Source: Acidovorax sp. sic0104 (GTDB lineage: Bacteria > Pseudomonadota > Gammaproteobacteria > Burkholderiales > Burkholderiaceae_C). From it: a stretch of DNA of 64,000 bases. Each line of letters begins with the position of its first letter. The first letter of the stretch is position 1. A model generated the notes under the pieces. That model made no database searches and had not been told where the DNA came from. It worked only from the letters and a program-made list of their open reading frames with translations. Position numbers and translations under genes: made by a program. The stretch covers positions 62,001-126,000 of the forward strand of contig NZ_JAHUWH010000005.1 of NCBI RefSeq assembly GCF_019219095.1, given 5' to 3'. Of this stretch, positions 47,117 through 55,827 are shown one piece after another.

Positions 47117-47473
47117 GTGATCCCACTGCCCACCCCCTTGCCACCCATTCCCGGCACCACGCCGTTCGACGGCACGCAGGCCCGCAAGGGCTATGCGCTC
47201 AACAAGATGTGCTTTTCGTTCAACCACGCCGCCAACCGCGCAGCATTCGCCGCCGACGAAGAGGCCTACATGCAGCAGTACGGACTGAACGAGCAGCAGG
47301 CCGCGGCCATCCGCGCCCGCAACGTGCTGCAGCTGATCGCCGCCGGTGGCAACGCGTACTACCTGGCCAAGTTCGCAGGCATCTTCGGCCTGGACATGCA
47401 GGACATAGGGGCACAGCAGACAGGCATGACCAAGGACGAATTCAAGGCCAGGCTGGTGGCGGCGGGCCGCTAG
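47117..47473 (+). CDS. LigA-like dioxygenase alpha subunit (second copy)
   Basis: A 118-residue protein with the LigA pattern: TTPFDGTQARKGYALNKMCFSF, FAADEEAYMQQYGLNEQQAAAIRARNVLQLIAAGGNAYYLAKFAG and QQTGMTKDEFKARL. It begins with GTG, preceded by an AAGGAG site six bases upstream. Compared with PmdA it lacks the long C-terminal tail. It is followed after 43 bases by a LigB-type catalytic subunit. Confidence 0.88.
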   Translation: MIPLPTPLPPIPGTTPFDGTQARKGYALNKMCFSFNHAANRAAFAADEEAYMQQYGLNEQQAAAIRARNVLQLIAAGGNAYYLAKFAGIFGLDMQDIGAQQTGMTKDEFKARLVAAGR

Positions 47474-47516
47474 GAAAAGCAACAGCGCAAAGACACAGCA
47501 AAGGAGCACCCACACC

Positions 47517-48365
47517 ATGGCACAAGTCATCGGCGGCCTCGGCACATCGCACATTCCTGCCATTGGCGGCGCCATCCACAAGGGCTTGCAGAGCGAGCCC
47601 TACTGGAAGCCCTTCTTCGACGGCTTTGCGCCCATCCGCCAGTGGCTGGGCGCCAGGCAGCCCGATGTGGTAGTGATGTTCTACAACGACCACGGCCTGA
47701 ACTTCTTCCTGGACAAGATGCCCACCTTTGCCGTGGGCGCGGCGGCCCGCTACCACAATGCGGACGAAGGCTGGGGCATTCCCACGCTGGCACCGCTGAC
47801 GGGCGAGGTGGATTTGTCCTGGCATCTCATCAACGCCCTGGTTGCGCAGGAGTTCGATGTGACCACCTGCCAGGAAATGCTGGTGGACCACGCCTGCACC
47901 CTGCCGCTCAAGCTCTTCTGGCCCGAGGGCGACTGCCCGGTGACGGTGGTGCCAGTGTGCATCAACACCGTGCAGTTCCCCCTGCCGTCGGCCCGGCGCT
48001 GCTACGCCCTCGGCAAGGCCGTGGGCGCGGCCATCCAGCATTGGGACAGCGGCAAGAAGGTGGCGGTGATCGCCTCGGGCGGCCTGTCGCACCAGCTCGA
48101 CGGCGAGCGGGCGGGCTTCATCAACAAGGCATTCGACCTGCAGTTCATCGAAAGCCTGGTGAGCAACCCCGAATGGGCCACGCAGTTCAGCGTGCACGAA
48201 CTGGTGGAGAAGACCGGCACCCAGGGCGTGGAGCTGCTCATGTGGCTGGCCATGCGCGGCGCGCTGAGCACGGCCAGCGCGGGCGTGCGGCGGGTGCACA
48301 GCAACTACCACATCCCGATTTCGAACACAGCGACGGCGGTGATGGCGCTGGAGTCCGTGCCTTGA
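47517..48365 (+). CDS. LigB-like extradiol dioxygenase beta subunit (second copy)
   Basis: A 282-residue catalytic subunit with the family residues: His12 in GTSHIPAIG, His in YNDHGLNFF, the acid-base His in GGLSHQLDGE and Glu in VELLMW. It resembles PmdB but is clearly divergent and has its own regulator, so it may act on protocatechuate, gallate, 3-O-methylgallate or a related catechol acid. No further pathway enzymes lie beside it. Confidence 0.9.
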   Translation: MAQVIGGLGTSHIPAIGGAIHKGLQSEPYWKPFFDGFAPIRQWLGARQPDVVVMFYNDHGLNFFLDKMPTFAVGAAARYHNADEGWGIPTLAPLTGEVDLSWHLINALVAQEFDVTTCQEMLVDHACTLPLKLFWPEGDCPVTVVPVCINTVQFPLPSARRCYALGKAVGAAIQHWDSGKKVAVIASGGLSHQLDGERAGFINKAFDLQFIESLVSNPEWATQFSVHELVEKTGTQGVELLMWLAMRGALSTASAGVRRVHSNYHIPISNTATAVMALESVP

Positions 48366-48395
48366 AGGGCTCAGCCCGGGGTGGGTCGGAATTTC

Positions 48396-48460
48396 TATGT
48401 CATTTCAGGCCCTGGCGTTCATTGGCAAAGCGCAGATAGCTATGACTTAGATAGCAAATC
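48396..48460. repeat. Interspersed repeat family A
   Basis: AGGCCCTGGCGTTCATTGGC, AAAGCGCAGATAGCTAT and ATAGCAA follow the same motif order in reverse orientation. It lies between the dioxygenase and the radical SAM gene. Confidence 0.7.
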
Positions 48461-48501
48461 ACATCCATGCAATACCCTCGCACTGGCTTCGGATGGGAAA
48501 T

Positions 48502-48521
48502 TACTGTAAATTCATACAGTG
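48502..48521 (+). promoter_or_regulatory. LexA-type SOS box overlapping a start codon
   Basis: The 16-base core CTGTAAATTCATACAG (48504-48519) matches the CTGT-N8-ACAG form of the LexA box, flanked by TA on the left as in the extended consensus. It covers the GTG start (48519-48521) of the radical SAM gene. Confidence 0.8.
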
Positions 48522-49799
48522 AATTTGCAATCCAAACTTTCCATCCTGGCCGATGCCGCCAAGTACGACGCTTCGTGCGCATCGAGCGGCGCGGCGCCGC
48601 GCGACTCGGTCGGCGGGCGTGGCATGGGTTCCACCGAGGGCATGGGCATTTGCCACAGCTATGCGCCGGACGGCCGCTGCATCTCGCTGCTCAAGATCCT
48701 GCTCACCAACTTTTGCCAGTACGACTGCCTGTACTGCGTGAACCGGGTGACAAGCAACGTGCCCCGGGCGCGATTCACCGTGGCCGAGGTCGTACAGCTC
48801 ACGCTCGACTTCTACCGCCGCAACTGCATCGAGGGCCTTTTCCTCTCCAGCGGCATCATCCAGAGCCCCGACTACACCATGGAGCAGGTGGTGGAGGTGG
48901 CCCGCACGCTGCGCGAAGAGCACGACTTTCGCGGCTACATCCACTTGAAGACCATCCCCGATGCATCGCCCGAGCTGATGGAGCGCGCGGGCCGCTACGC
49001 CGACCGGCTGAGCATCAACGTGGAGCTGCCCACGCCCGAAGGCCTGACCGCGCTGGCGCCGCAGAAAGACAGCGCGGCCATTGCGAGGTCGATGGCGCGC
49101 ATGGCCGTGCGCATCGAGGACGCGCGGCAGGCGCGCAAGGAGCAGGCCGCCGCCAAGGTCGTGTCGATGCCCGCCACCACACGCACGCTCACGCGGCGCG
49201 CTGTGGCGCCTCACTTCGCGCCGGGTGGGCAGAGCACGCAGATGATCGTGGGCGCCGACGCCACCGATGACCGCACCATCCTGGCGACCAGCGCGGGCCT
49301 GTATGGCGTGCACCGGCTGCGGCGCGTGTACTACTCGGCCTTCAGCCCCATTCCTGACGCGGCGCGCGCGCTGCCGCTCATCGCCCCGCCTACCGTGCGC
49401 GAGCACCGGCTCTACCAGGCCGACTGGCTGATGCGTTTCTACGGTTTCACGCACGGCGAGATCGTGCCCCCCAGCCAGGGCGGCATGCTGGCGCTGGACA
49501 TGGACCCCAAGCTGGCCTGGGCCATTGCGCACCGCGAGCGCTTCCCGGTCAACCTGAACACCGCCCCGCGCGAGCTGCTGCTGCGCGTGCCGGGGTTCGG
49601 CGTGCAGACGGTGGACCGCCTGTTGGCCGCCCGCCGCGTGCGCCGCCTGCGCCATGCCGACCTGGCCCGGCTGCATGTGCCGCTCAAGAAAGTGCTGCCA
49701 TTTGTCGAGGCCGTGGACTACCGCCCCGGGCGCGCGCTGGATGCCGCCGACCTGGCCGCACGCCTTGCGCCGCCACCTGCGCAGGGCAGTCTGTTCTGA
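48519..49799 (+). CDS. Putative DNA modification/repair radical SAM protein (TIGR03916 type)
   Basis: A 426-residue radical SAM enzyme. The cluster motif is CX3CX2C in NFCQYDCLYCVNR (about residues 64-76). The N-terminus (KLSILADAAKYDASCASSG) and C-terminal helix-hairpin-helix (VNLNTAPRELLLRVPGFGVQTVDRLLAARR, DNA-binding) match the family described as a radical SAM protein linked to uracil-DNA glycosylase. Its reaction is unknown. The GTG start is chosen because the N-terminus then fits the family; no good ribosome-binding site is seen and the LexA-type box covers the start, so the mRNA may be leaderless. Paired with the next gene 147 bases on. Confidence 0.88.
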   Translation: MNLQSKLSILADAAKYDASCASSGAAPRDSVGGRGMGSTEGMGICHSYAPDGRCISLLKILLTNFCQYDCLYCVNRVTSNVPRARFTVAEVVQLTLDFYRRNCIEGLFLSSGIIQSPDYTMEQVVEVARTLREEHDFRGYIHLKTIPDASPELMERAGRYADRLSINVELPTPEGLTALAPQKDSAAIARSMARMAVRIEDARQARKEQAAAKVVSMPATTRTLTRRAVAPHFAPGGQSTQMIVGADATDDRTILATSAGLYGVHRLRRVYYSAFSPIPDAARALPLIAPPTVREHRLYQADWLMRFYGFTHGEIVPPSQGGMLALDMDPKLAWAIAHRERFPVNLNTAPRELLLRVPGFGVQTVDRLLAARRVRRLRHADLARLHVPLKKVLPFVEAVDYRPGRALDAADLAARLAPPPAQGSLF

Positions 49800-49945
49800 A
49801 GGTTCGAGCCATGCGCGACAACGCTTGCACGTCCCCGCCCGTCCGTCCCGTGCTTGTCGAAAGCCTGCGCGCCCGCTGCGCCCGGGCTTGGACACTCTCA
49901 GCCATAACGGCCAGGGGCCGGCTGGCCTTCGCGAGCGCCTGATCC
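49800..49945. other. Gap with decayed family C repeat
   Basis: GTGCTTGTCGAAAGCCT and GGGCTTGGACACTCTCAGCC resemble the two arms of a family C unit with several changes. No gene is seen; the downstream gene may still be expressed from the LexA-controlled promoter. Confidence 0.5.
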
Positions 49946-50824
49946 ATGGCACAGCACACCGTCATGCTCGACCACCCCACCGACTGGGCCGGTTTTCGCC
50001 ATGCCGCGCGCACCTTGGTGCAGGCGGGCGTGCCGCCGCAGGCCGTGGACTGGCTCACCGCGAAGGACGTTGCCGAGGACCTGTTCGCCGGCGCCGCCGC
50101 AGCCTCGCCACCAACGCTCGACCTGGCGGCGCTGCAGCCCCGCGCCGCACACCCGGCACCGCGCGTGCCCGAAGACTTCGTGCGGTTGTGCGAGCGCCTG
50201 GTGCTGCACCGCAACCCCGCGCGGTTCACGCTCATGTACCGCCTGCTGTGGCGACTGTCGCATGACCGCGCGCTGCGCCACGACCCGCTGGACGCCGACC
50301 GCATGCAGGCCCACCACATGGTGCGCGCCGTGGCACGCGACATGCACAAAATGCACGCCTTCGTGCGCTTTCGCCCCGTGACCGACAGCGAGGGCCGCAC
50401 CGTGCAGGTTGCCTGGTTCGAGCCCGATCACTTCATCACCGAAGCCAACGCCGGGTTCTTCGTGCGGCGCTTCACGCACATGCACTGGGCCATCCTCACG
50501 CCGGACGCCAGCGTCCGCTGGGACGGCAGCACGCTGCAGGTCGGGCCCGGCGGCCAGCGCAGCGATGCCCCACCGCCCGACGCGGGCGAGGCGCTCTGGC
50601 TCACCTACTACCGCCACATCTTCAACCCCGCGCGGCTCAAGACCACCATGATGAAAAAGGAAATGCCCACACGCTACTGGCGCAACCTGCCCGAAGCCGC
50701 GCTGATCACCGAGCTGTCGCACAGCGCGCATGAACGCAGCGGGCACATGGTGCAGGCCGAGGCGACCACGCCGCGCAAGCGGATCTCCCCGCTCACCCCG
50801 TCGCACGCGCCCGCAGCGCGCTGA
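49946..50824 (+). CDS. TIGR03915/DUF4130-family putative DNA repair protein
   Basis: A 292-residue protein recognised by the conserved blocks FVRLCERLVLHRNPARFTLMYRLLWRL, DRMQAHHMVRAVARDMHKMHAFVRFR, WFEPDHFI, FFVRRFTHMHWAILTPD and YYRHIFNPARLKTTMMKKEMPTRYWRNLPEA. It regularly sits beside the radical SAM protein above and in many proteobacteria carries a C-terminal uracil-DNA glycosylase-like domain. That domain is absent here: the frame ends soon after the DUF4130 part. The last 32 bases overlap the convergent PNPOx-like gene. Confidence 0.87.
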   Translation: MAQHTVMLDHPTDWAGFRHAARTLVQAGVPPQAVDWLTAKDVAEDLFAGAAAASPPTLDLAALQPRAAHPAPRVPEDFVRLCERLVLHRNPARFTLMYRLLWRLSHDRALRHDPLDADRMQAHHMVRAVARDMHKMHAFVRFRPVTDSEGRTVQVAWFEPDHFITEANAGFFVRRFTHMHWAILTPDASVRWDGSTLQVGPGGQRSDAPPPDAGEALWLTYYRHIFNPARLKTTMMKKEMPTRYWRNLPEAALITELSHSAHERSGHMVQAEATTPRKRISPLTPSHAPAAR

Positions 50825-51794
50825 ACTGCGGCGCGGGCTGCGGCGGCGTCCAGCGCCAGGGCAGCGCCCTGGCCCGCCACACGCCGCCCAGCACCTGCAA
50901 TCGCAGCACACGCTGTGCGCCAGGCCAGGGGGCGCGGGCGGCGTCGTCCCACAGCAGCTCGGCACGGGCCGCGACGTGCAACAGGCCACCGTCCTCATAG
51001 TCCACCCACAGCAGCCCCGCCAGCGGGTGCAGGGCGAGATTTCCCAGCGTGTTGAAGAACAGGTTGCCGGGGTAATCGGGCACCGAGAGCACCACACCGT
51101 CCGGCGTGTGCGCAATCTGCACGAAGCCCGGTTCGCCGCCACGGTGCGAGATGTCCACGCCTTCATTGCGCTCTGCGCCCGGGCGCGCGGCCGAGGCGCT
51201 GGCGATGAACATCGTGTCGCTGCGCTCGATCAGCGCAAGCGCGGCAGCATCGAGCGCCGGTCCCAACGCCTGTGCCGGCACGGGCGGGGTCACCACATCC
51301 CGCAGGCCGGGCGCGCGGGCCTGGATGTACTTGGGACAGTTGCCGAAGCTCTGCGCCACCTCGACCTCCAGGCCCTGTGCTCCGAAGGCGGCGACACGCC
51401 CGTTCATGCGGTTGCGCCGGCGGGTATGGGGCTCCAGGCCCAGCACGCCCACCGGTGCGCCGTGTTCCAGTTGCGAGTGTTGTGCCAGTTGCGCGAGCGC
51501 CGGGTCGGCCGCATCGGGCTGCACCGCGATCTGCATGCTGCGCGCATCGGGCGTGTGCACGAAGCCCGGCGGCCCGGCCACCATGGTGGCCCAGGGCTGA
51601 CCGCCTGCATCGATGGCGCCCAGCAGCAGCGTGGGCAGCTTCTCGAAAAGCTCGCGGTGCTGGTCGGGCATGTGGTCGCGCATCACCACCGGGCCGACCT
51701 CGGCCATGCGCTCGCGCACGCCCACGCGCTCCTGCAGGGCCTGCTCGCCCGCATGGAAGGCGGGAGCTTCGGCGAGCGGCAGGCTGGCGCTCAT
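50793..51794 (-). CDS. Pyridoxamine 5'-phosphate oxidase-like FMN-binding protein
   Basis: A 333-residue protein with two split-barrel-like segments: FEKLPTLLLGAIDAGGQPWATMVAGPPGFV (about residues 50-80) and LIERSDTMFIASASAARPGAERNEGVDISHRGGEPGFVQI (about 190-230), the second typical of PNPOx-family flavin enzymes. Substrate unknown. It overlaps the upstream GST gene by four bases (ATGA), so the two are co-translated and may act in detoxification. The N-terminal half lacks obvious catalytic motifs. Confidence 0.8.
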   Translation of the reverse strand: MSASLPLAEAPAFHAGEQALQERVGVRERMAEVGPVVMRDHMPDQHRELFEKLPTLLLGAIDAGGQPWATMVAGPPGFVHTPDARSMQIAVQPDAADPALAQLAQHSQLEHGAPVGVLGLEPHTRRRNRMNGRVAAFGAQGLEVEVAQSFGNCPKYIQARAPGLRDVVTPPVPAQALGPALDAAALALIERSDTMFIASASAARPGAERNEGVDISHRGGEPGFVQIAHTPDGVVLSVPDYPGNLFFNTLGNLALHPLAGLLWVDYEDGGLLHVAARAELLWDDAARAPWPGAQRVLRLQVLGGVWRARALPWRWTPPQPAPQFSALRARATG

Positions 51795-52435
51795 GCGGCT
51801 ACCGCATCAGCGGCCTCGGGAAGGCGGTCGGCCAGCGGCACATAGCCGGGCAGGGCCTCCATGCGCGCCACCCAGGCAGCCACACGGGGATGGGCCGACA
51901 GCGGCAGCCCGCCGATGGGCGCCTGCGAGATGTAGCTCACCATGGCGACGTCGGCCAGGCTGGGCGCCTCACCATCCAGCAGCCAGGGGCGCCCTTGCAG
52001 TTCGCCCTCCATGAAATCCAGCAGCCGCTGGCCGATGGCCTGGGCCGCTTCGCTCACCGGGCGCCCGATGATGGCCGCAAAGCGCGGTGCCGCCACGCCC
52101 GGTGCCAGCAGGCCGGCGGCCAGGCTGAACCAGCGCTGCAGGCGCGCCTGGCCCACCGGGTCCTGCGGCATCCAGGCACTGCCAGGGGCGTAGCGCTGCA
52201 CCAGGTAGACCAGGATGGCGGTGCTGTCGCTCAGCACCGTGCCGCCGTCCACGATCACGGGCACTTGGCCCAGGGCGTTCAGGGCCAGGTGTTCTGCGCG
52301 CTGGTGTTCGCCCTTCAACAGATTCACCTCGGCCAGCGCGAACGGCAGGCCCAGCAGCGAGAGCATCAGCTCGACGCGATGGCAGTGGCCGGACACGGCC
52401 ATGCGGTACAGCGTGATGGGTTGGGTAGGGGCCAT
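51791..52435 (-). CDS. Glutathione S-transferase family protein
   Basis: A 214-residue GST: thioredoxin-like N-terminal domain (ITLYRMAVSGHCHRVELMLSLLGLPF, then LNALGQVPVIVDGGTVLSDSTAILVYL with the cis-Pro and the glutathione-gamma-Glu-binding D-S) and a helical C-terminal domain (LLDGEAPSLADVAMVSYI). It is the first gene of a two-gene unit with the PNPOx-like gene and is divergent from a LysR gene with 107 bases between starts. Confidence 0.92.
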   Translation of the reverse strand: MAPTQPITLYRMAVSGHCHRVELMLSLLGLPFALAEVNLLKGEHQRAEHLALNALGQVPVIVDGGTVLSDSTAILVYLVQRYAPGSAWMPQDPVGQARLQRWFSLAAGLLAPGVAAPRFAAIIGRPVSEAAQAIGQRLLDFMEGELQGRPWLLDGEAPSLADVAMVSYISQAPIGGLPLSAHPRVAAWVARMEALPGYVPLADRLPEAADAVAA

Positions 52436-52542
52436 GGTGCAGTCCTTTGGGGCAGATAGTTGTGCAGGCCCGGACCTTATCTATTGCACTGAACGCTGTG
52501 AATAGCGATATTGCGACTTTCAAAATTGCACCAATCGAAATA

Positions 52543-53472
52543 ATGGACCATCTGGAGACCCTTCGCTGCTTCGTCGCGGTGGCCGATGCAGGCGGCTTTG
52601 CGGTGGCGGGGCGCAGGCTGGGCTGCTCTGCAGCAGCGGTCACACGCGCCATTGCGGCGCTGGAGACGCGCCTGTCGGTGCTGCTGTTCCAGCGCAGCAC
52701 GCGCATGGTGCGGCTGACCGAGGCGGGCGAGCGCTTCCTGGCGGACTGCCGCCCCATCCTGAACGACCTGCACGAGGCGGAGCAGTCGGCCAGCGGCGCG
52801 CAGGGCGAAGCCCAGGGCCTGCTGTCGATCACCGCGCCGCAGATGTTCGGCAACCAGCACGTCGCACCCGTGGTGCTCGATTTCCTGAAGGCCCATCCCC
52901 GCGTGCAGGCGCGCACCCTGTTCGTCAACCGGCTGGTACACCTTCTGGAAGAGGACATGGACGTGGCCGTGCGCATTGCCCACCTGCCCGATTCGGGGCT
53001 CACCGCGCTGCAGGTCGGTGCGCTGCGCCGCATGGTGGTCGCGTCGCCCGGCTATCTGGCGCAGCACGGCGAGCCGCGCCATCCGGATGAACTGGGCGGG
53101 CACCGCGCCATCGCGTTCTCGTTCGATGCGCGCGCGGCATCGCCCTGGAAGTTCCGCAGCGGCGCCATCGGAGCGCCGCAGCTCGCCTGGATCAGCAACA
53201 GCAACGAGGTGGACATCGCCGCCGCAGAGGCGGGCCTGGGCCTCACGCGCTGTCTGGCCTACCAGGCCGCAGCCGGCCTGCGTGCGGGCCGGCTGCGCGT
53301 GGTGCTGGCCGAGCACGAGCCTGACCCCGTGCCCGTGCACATCGTCTACCCCGCCGGGCGCCGCGCGCCCGCCAAGGTGCGGGCCTTCGTGGACTTCGCG
53401 CGGCAGCGGCTGGCCGCCGAGCCGGTGCTGCAGGGCCGGGGCCTGGCACGGGGCCGCAGCGGCAAGCGCTGA
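52543..53472 (+). CDS. LysR-family regulator (divergent from GST/PNPOx)
   Basis: A 309-residue LysR protein of the CrgA/DsdC-like aromatic subgroup: LETLRCFVAVADAGGFAVAGRRLGCSAAAVTRAIAALE, then LSITAPQMFGNQHVAPVVLDFL, VRIAHLPDSGLTALQVG and HIVYPAGRRAPAKVRAFVDFA. It probably controls the divergent GST-PNPOx unit. The ATG at 52543 gives the family start MDHLETLRCF. Confidence 0.92.
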   Translation: MDHLETLRCFVAVADAGGFAVAGRRLGCSAAAVTRAIAALETRLSVLLFQRSTRMVRLTEAGERFLADCRPILNDLHEAEQSASGAQGEAQGLLSITAPQMFGNQHVAPVVLDFLKAHPRVQARTLFVNRLVHLLEEDMDVAVRIAHLPDSGLTALQVGALRRMVVASPGYLAQHGEPRHPDELGGHRAIAFSFDARAASPWKFRSGAIGAPQLAWISNSNEVDIAAAEAGLGLTRCLAYQAAAGLRAGRLRVVLAEHEPDPVPVHIVYPAGRRAPAKVRAFVDFARQRLAAEPVLQGRGLARGRSGKR

Positions 53473-53520
53473 GCGGCGCCGATGCATGCCTGCACGCTGG
53501 GGCTGCCAATCCTTCCAGGC

Positions 53521-54681
53521 TCACCCCAGCCGCAGCAGCAGTGCAGACAGCGCGCACACCAGCAGGAAGGGAATGCTGATCTTGTGGAACTCGCGCAGGC
53601 CCCGGGGCAAGCGCGCCAACCGCAGCGCGATCAGGTTGGCCAGCGAACCCAGCACGCACCCGAAGCCGCCCACGCTGACCCCGGCCGCCAGCGCCGGCAG
53701 GTCACGCACCGGTCCATCGAGCAGGATGGCGGCCGGCACGTTGCTGATGAACTGCGAGGCCACGATGGCGGCAAGGTACGCCCGCCAGCCCTCGGCGATG
53801 GGGGCCTGTTTGAGCAGCTCGGCCACGGCAGGCAGCTCCGCGAGCTGGCGCAGGTCGATGAACATCAGCGCGATGATGGCGAGCAGCGCCCAGTCCACGC
53901 CCTTGAGCACCCGCGGGTAGGACACCAGGAACGCGCCGAACACCAGCGCGAGCCCCGCCAGCAGCCAGTGCCGCTCCAGCGCCACCACGAACGCCACGAA
54001 GAGCACGCCGGCCAGCGTGAGCAGGCGCGGCTGCACGGCCGGCACTTCGGACGCCGGGCGCAGCGCAATGGGGGTGCGGGGAACCAACACCCACACTGCC
54101 GCGAAGAGCCAGAACAGCATGACCGCGACGGTGGGCGCCATCATGCCCATGAACCCGATGAAGCTTTCGCCCGAGCGGTGCCACAGGTACAGGTTCTGCG
54201 GATTGCCAATCGGCGTGAGCGCGGAGCCAGCGTTGACCGCCAGGGCCTGCAGCACCACCAGCCGGGCCAGCGGCAGTTCGGCCTGCGTGGCCAGCACCCG
54301 CGTCAGCGGCACCAGCAGGAACAGGCTCACATCGTTGGTAACCAGGGCGGACAGCACGGCAGCGCCGGCAGTGAGCAGCAGCGCCAGGCTGCGCAGGTCG
54401 GTCATGCGGCCCAGCAGGCGCTGGGCCGTGGCCTGCAGCATGCCGCTCTTCTCGACGCCCTGGGTGATGGCCAGCAGGCCCGCCAGCGCGCCCACGGTCT
54501 GCCAGTCCACCAGCTGCAGGTAGTCCATCGGTGCGCGGGGCCGCAGCACGGCAAAGACGGCTGCGACAGCCAACAGGACCCAGAGCAGGCCATTGCCGCC
54601 CTCTGGCGCGGTTTCCGACGGATGGGCAGAGCTTGCGCCGGGTGCGCGGGTCGTGGTGGAGCGGGTGGAAGAATCGGTCAT
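53521..54681 (-). CDS. Ion/anion transporter of the ArsB/NhaD-CitT superfamily
   Basis: A 386-residue membrane protein with about ten hydrophobic segments. The signatures LVTNDVSLFLLVPLTRVLA, NAGSALTPIGNPQNLYLW and QFISNVPAAILLDG (paired N-x-P/NP-Q-N re-entrant motifs) match YbiR-like members of the ion transporter superfamily. Substrate is unknown (dicarboxylate, arsenite-like anion or Na+). Start ATG 54681 (MTDSSTRSTTT) with a polar, disordered first 30 residues. Monocistronic. Confidence 0.85.
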   Translation of the reverse strand: MTDSSTRSTTTRAPGASSAHPSETAPEGGNGLLWVLLAVAAVFAVLRPRAPMDYLQLVDWQTVGALAGLLAITQGVEKSGMLQATAQRLLGRMTDLRSLALLLTAGAAVLSALVTNDVSLFLLVPLTRVLATQAELPLARLVVLQALAVNAGSALTPIGNPQNLYLWHRSGESFIGFMGMMAPTVAVMLFWLFAAVWVLVPRTPIALRPASEVPAVQPRLLTLAGVLFVAFVVALERHWLLAGLALVFGAFLVSYPRVLKGVDWALLAIIALMFIDLRQLAELPAVAELLKQAPIAEGWRAYLAAIVASQFISNVPAAILLDGPVRDLPALAAGVSVGGFGCVLGSLANLIALRLARLPRGLREFHKISIPFLLVCALSALLLRLG

Positions 54682-54766
54682 GCTGTGCCAAGAATAAGGC
54701 CAGGGCCGGCGCCCCACAGGGCTGGCGCGGCATGCACCGCGCCTTCTGCCCACGGGCCCGCTCGGT

Positions 54767-55303
54767 TCAGCCGTAGAGGACGTCCGAGCGCAGCACGTAC
54801 TTCGTGCCTTCGGTGACGGCAGTGCCTTCGTGCCAGGTGTCGTGCAGGAACAGCAGCGCGGCCCCGGTGCGGGGGGCCACAGCGAAGTCGCGAAAGTCCG
54901 TCGCGCCGCCCGTGAAACCGTCGTTCAGGTACACCAGCAGGGTGAGCTGGCTCGTCTGGCCCGACTCCGTCCAGGGGCCGTCCTTGTGCATCTTGAACCG
55001 CTGGCCGGGGGAGTATTTGTAGAACCGCAGGTCCTTGGGCAGGCCCTGCGCGCGCTGCGTGCCCACGGCGGGCAAGGCCACCTGGCCCAGTCGCTGCCAC
55101 AGCAGCGCCACCCAGCCAGGCGCCTGGACCAGCACGCGCTCGTTGTTGCGCACCAGGGGCATGGCCTTGGGCCCCCCCGTGGTGCGCACGCCCGCTGCGC
55201 TGAAGCCGCCGGCCTCTGCCAGCTCGACCAGCTGCGCGCATTCATCGGCCGACAGGAAGTCCTGCAGCGAAAAAGCCCGCTCGGAGTGCGCGATGAGACG
55301 CAT
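54767..55303 (-). CDS. 2-oxoglutarate/Fe(II)-dependent oxygenase (prolyl 4-hydroxylase-like)
   Basis: A 178-residue enzyme with the double-stranded beta-helix residues: HxD in FKMHKDG, the distal His in HDTWHEG and the 2-oxoglutarate Arg in KYVLRSDV. FYKYSPGQRFKMHKDG is typical of P4H-like proteins. The target is unknown. It lies between the transporter and FKBP genes on the same strand, 47 bases after the FKBP gene. Confidence 0.9.
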   Translation of the reverse strand: MRLIAHSERAFSLQDFLSADECAQLVELAEAGGFSAAGVRTTGGPKAMPLVRNNERVLVQAPGWVALLWQRLGQVALPAVGTQRAQGLPKDLRFYKYSPGQRFKMHKDGPWTESGQTSQLTLLVYLNDGFTGGATDFRDFAVAPRTGAALLFLHDTWHEGTAVTEGTKYVLRSDVLYG

Positions 55304-55350
55304 GGTTCGGGCGGTGCGATGCGTGGTGAGGGTGCTGCCGGTCTTGGTTT

Positions 55351-55827
55351 TCAGTGCTGGTGGCCGTGCGCGCCGTGCACATGGCGGTGTGCGATCTCTT
55401 CGGCGCTGGCAGCCCGCACTGCGGTGACCTTGCAGCTGAAGGCGAGCGCCTGCCCTGCCAGGGGGTGGTTGCCGTCCAGGTGCACTTCGGGCCCCTTGAT
55501 CTTGACCACGTTGAACACGGCGGGCTGGCCGTCGTTGCCCACGCCCTGCAACTGGCCGCCGACCTTCACGCCGGGCGGAAACTCGCTCTTGGGGATGGTG
55601 CGCACCAGGCCTTCGTCGCGCACACCGAAGGCGTCTTCCACCGCCAGTTGCAGCGTGGTGGCAAAGCCCACGGCCTGGCCCTCCAGGGCGGCTTCGACCT
55701 TGGGGAAGATGTTGTCATAGCCGCCGTGCAGGTACGCCAGGCTGCCGGAATCGAGCGGCTTGCCTTCGGGCGTGGTCACCTTGTAGGTGATGGTGACGGC
55801 GGAGTCTTTGGTAATGGTGGTGCTCAT
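55351..55827 (-). CDS. FKBP-type peptidyl-prolyl isomerase, SlyD-like
   Basis: The 158-residue protein has the SlyD plan: split FKBP domain (TITKDSAVTITYKVTTPEGKPLD, GGYDNIFPKVEAALEGQAVGF) with the inserted flap region (EDAFGVRDEGLVRTIPKSEFPPG; VHLDGNHPLAGQALAF) and a short histidine-rich tail (HRHVHGAHGHQH) that may bind nickel or zinc. It folds proteins in the cytoplasm and may help metal delivery. Confidence 0.93.
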   Translation of the reverse strand: MSTTITKDSAVTITYKVTTPEGKPLDSGSLAYLHGGYDNIFPKVEAALEGQAVGFATTLQLAVEDAFGVRDEGLVRTIPKSEFPPGVKVGGQLQGVGNDGQPAVFNVVKIKGPEVHLDGNHPLAGQALAFSCKVTAVRAASAEEIAHRHVHGAHGHQH

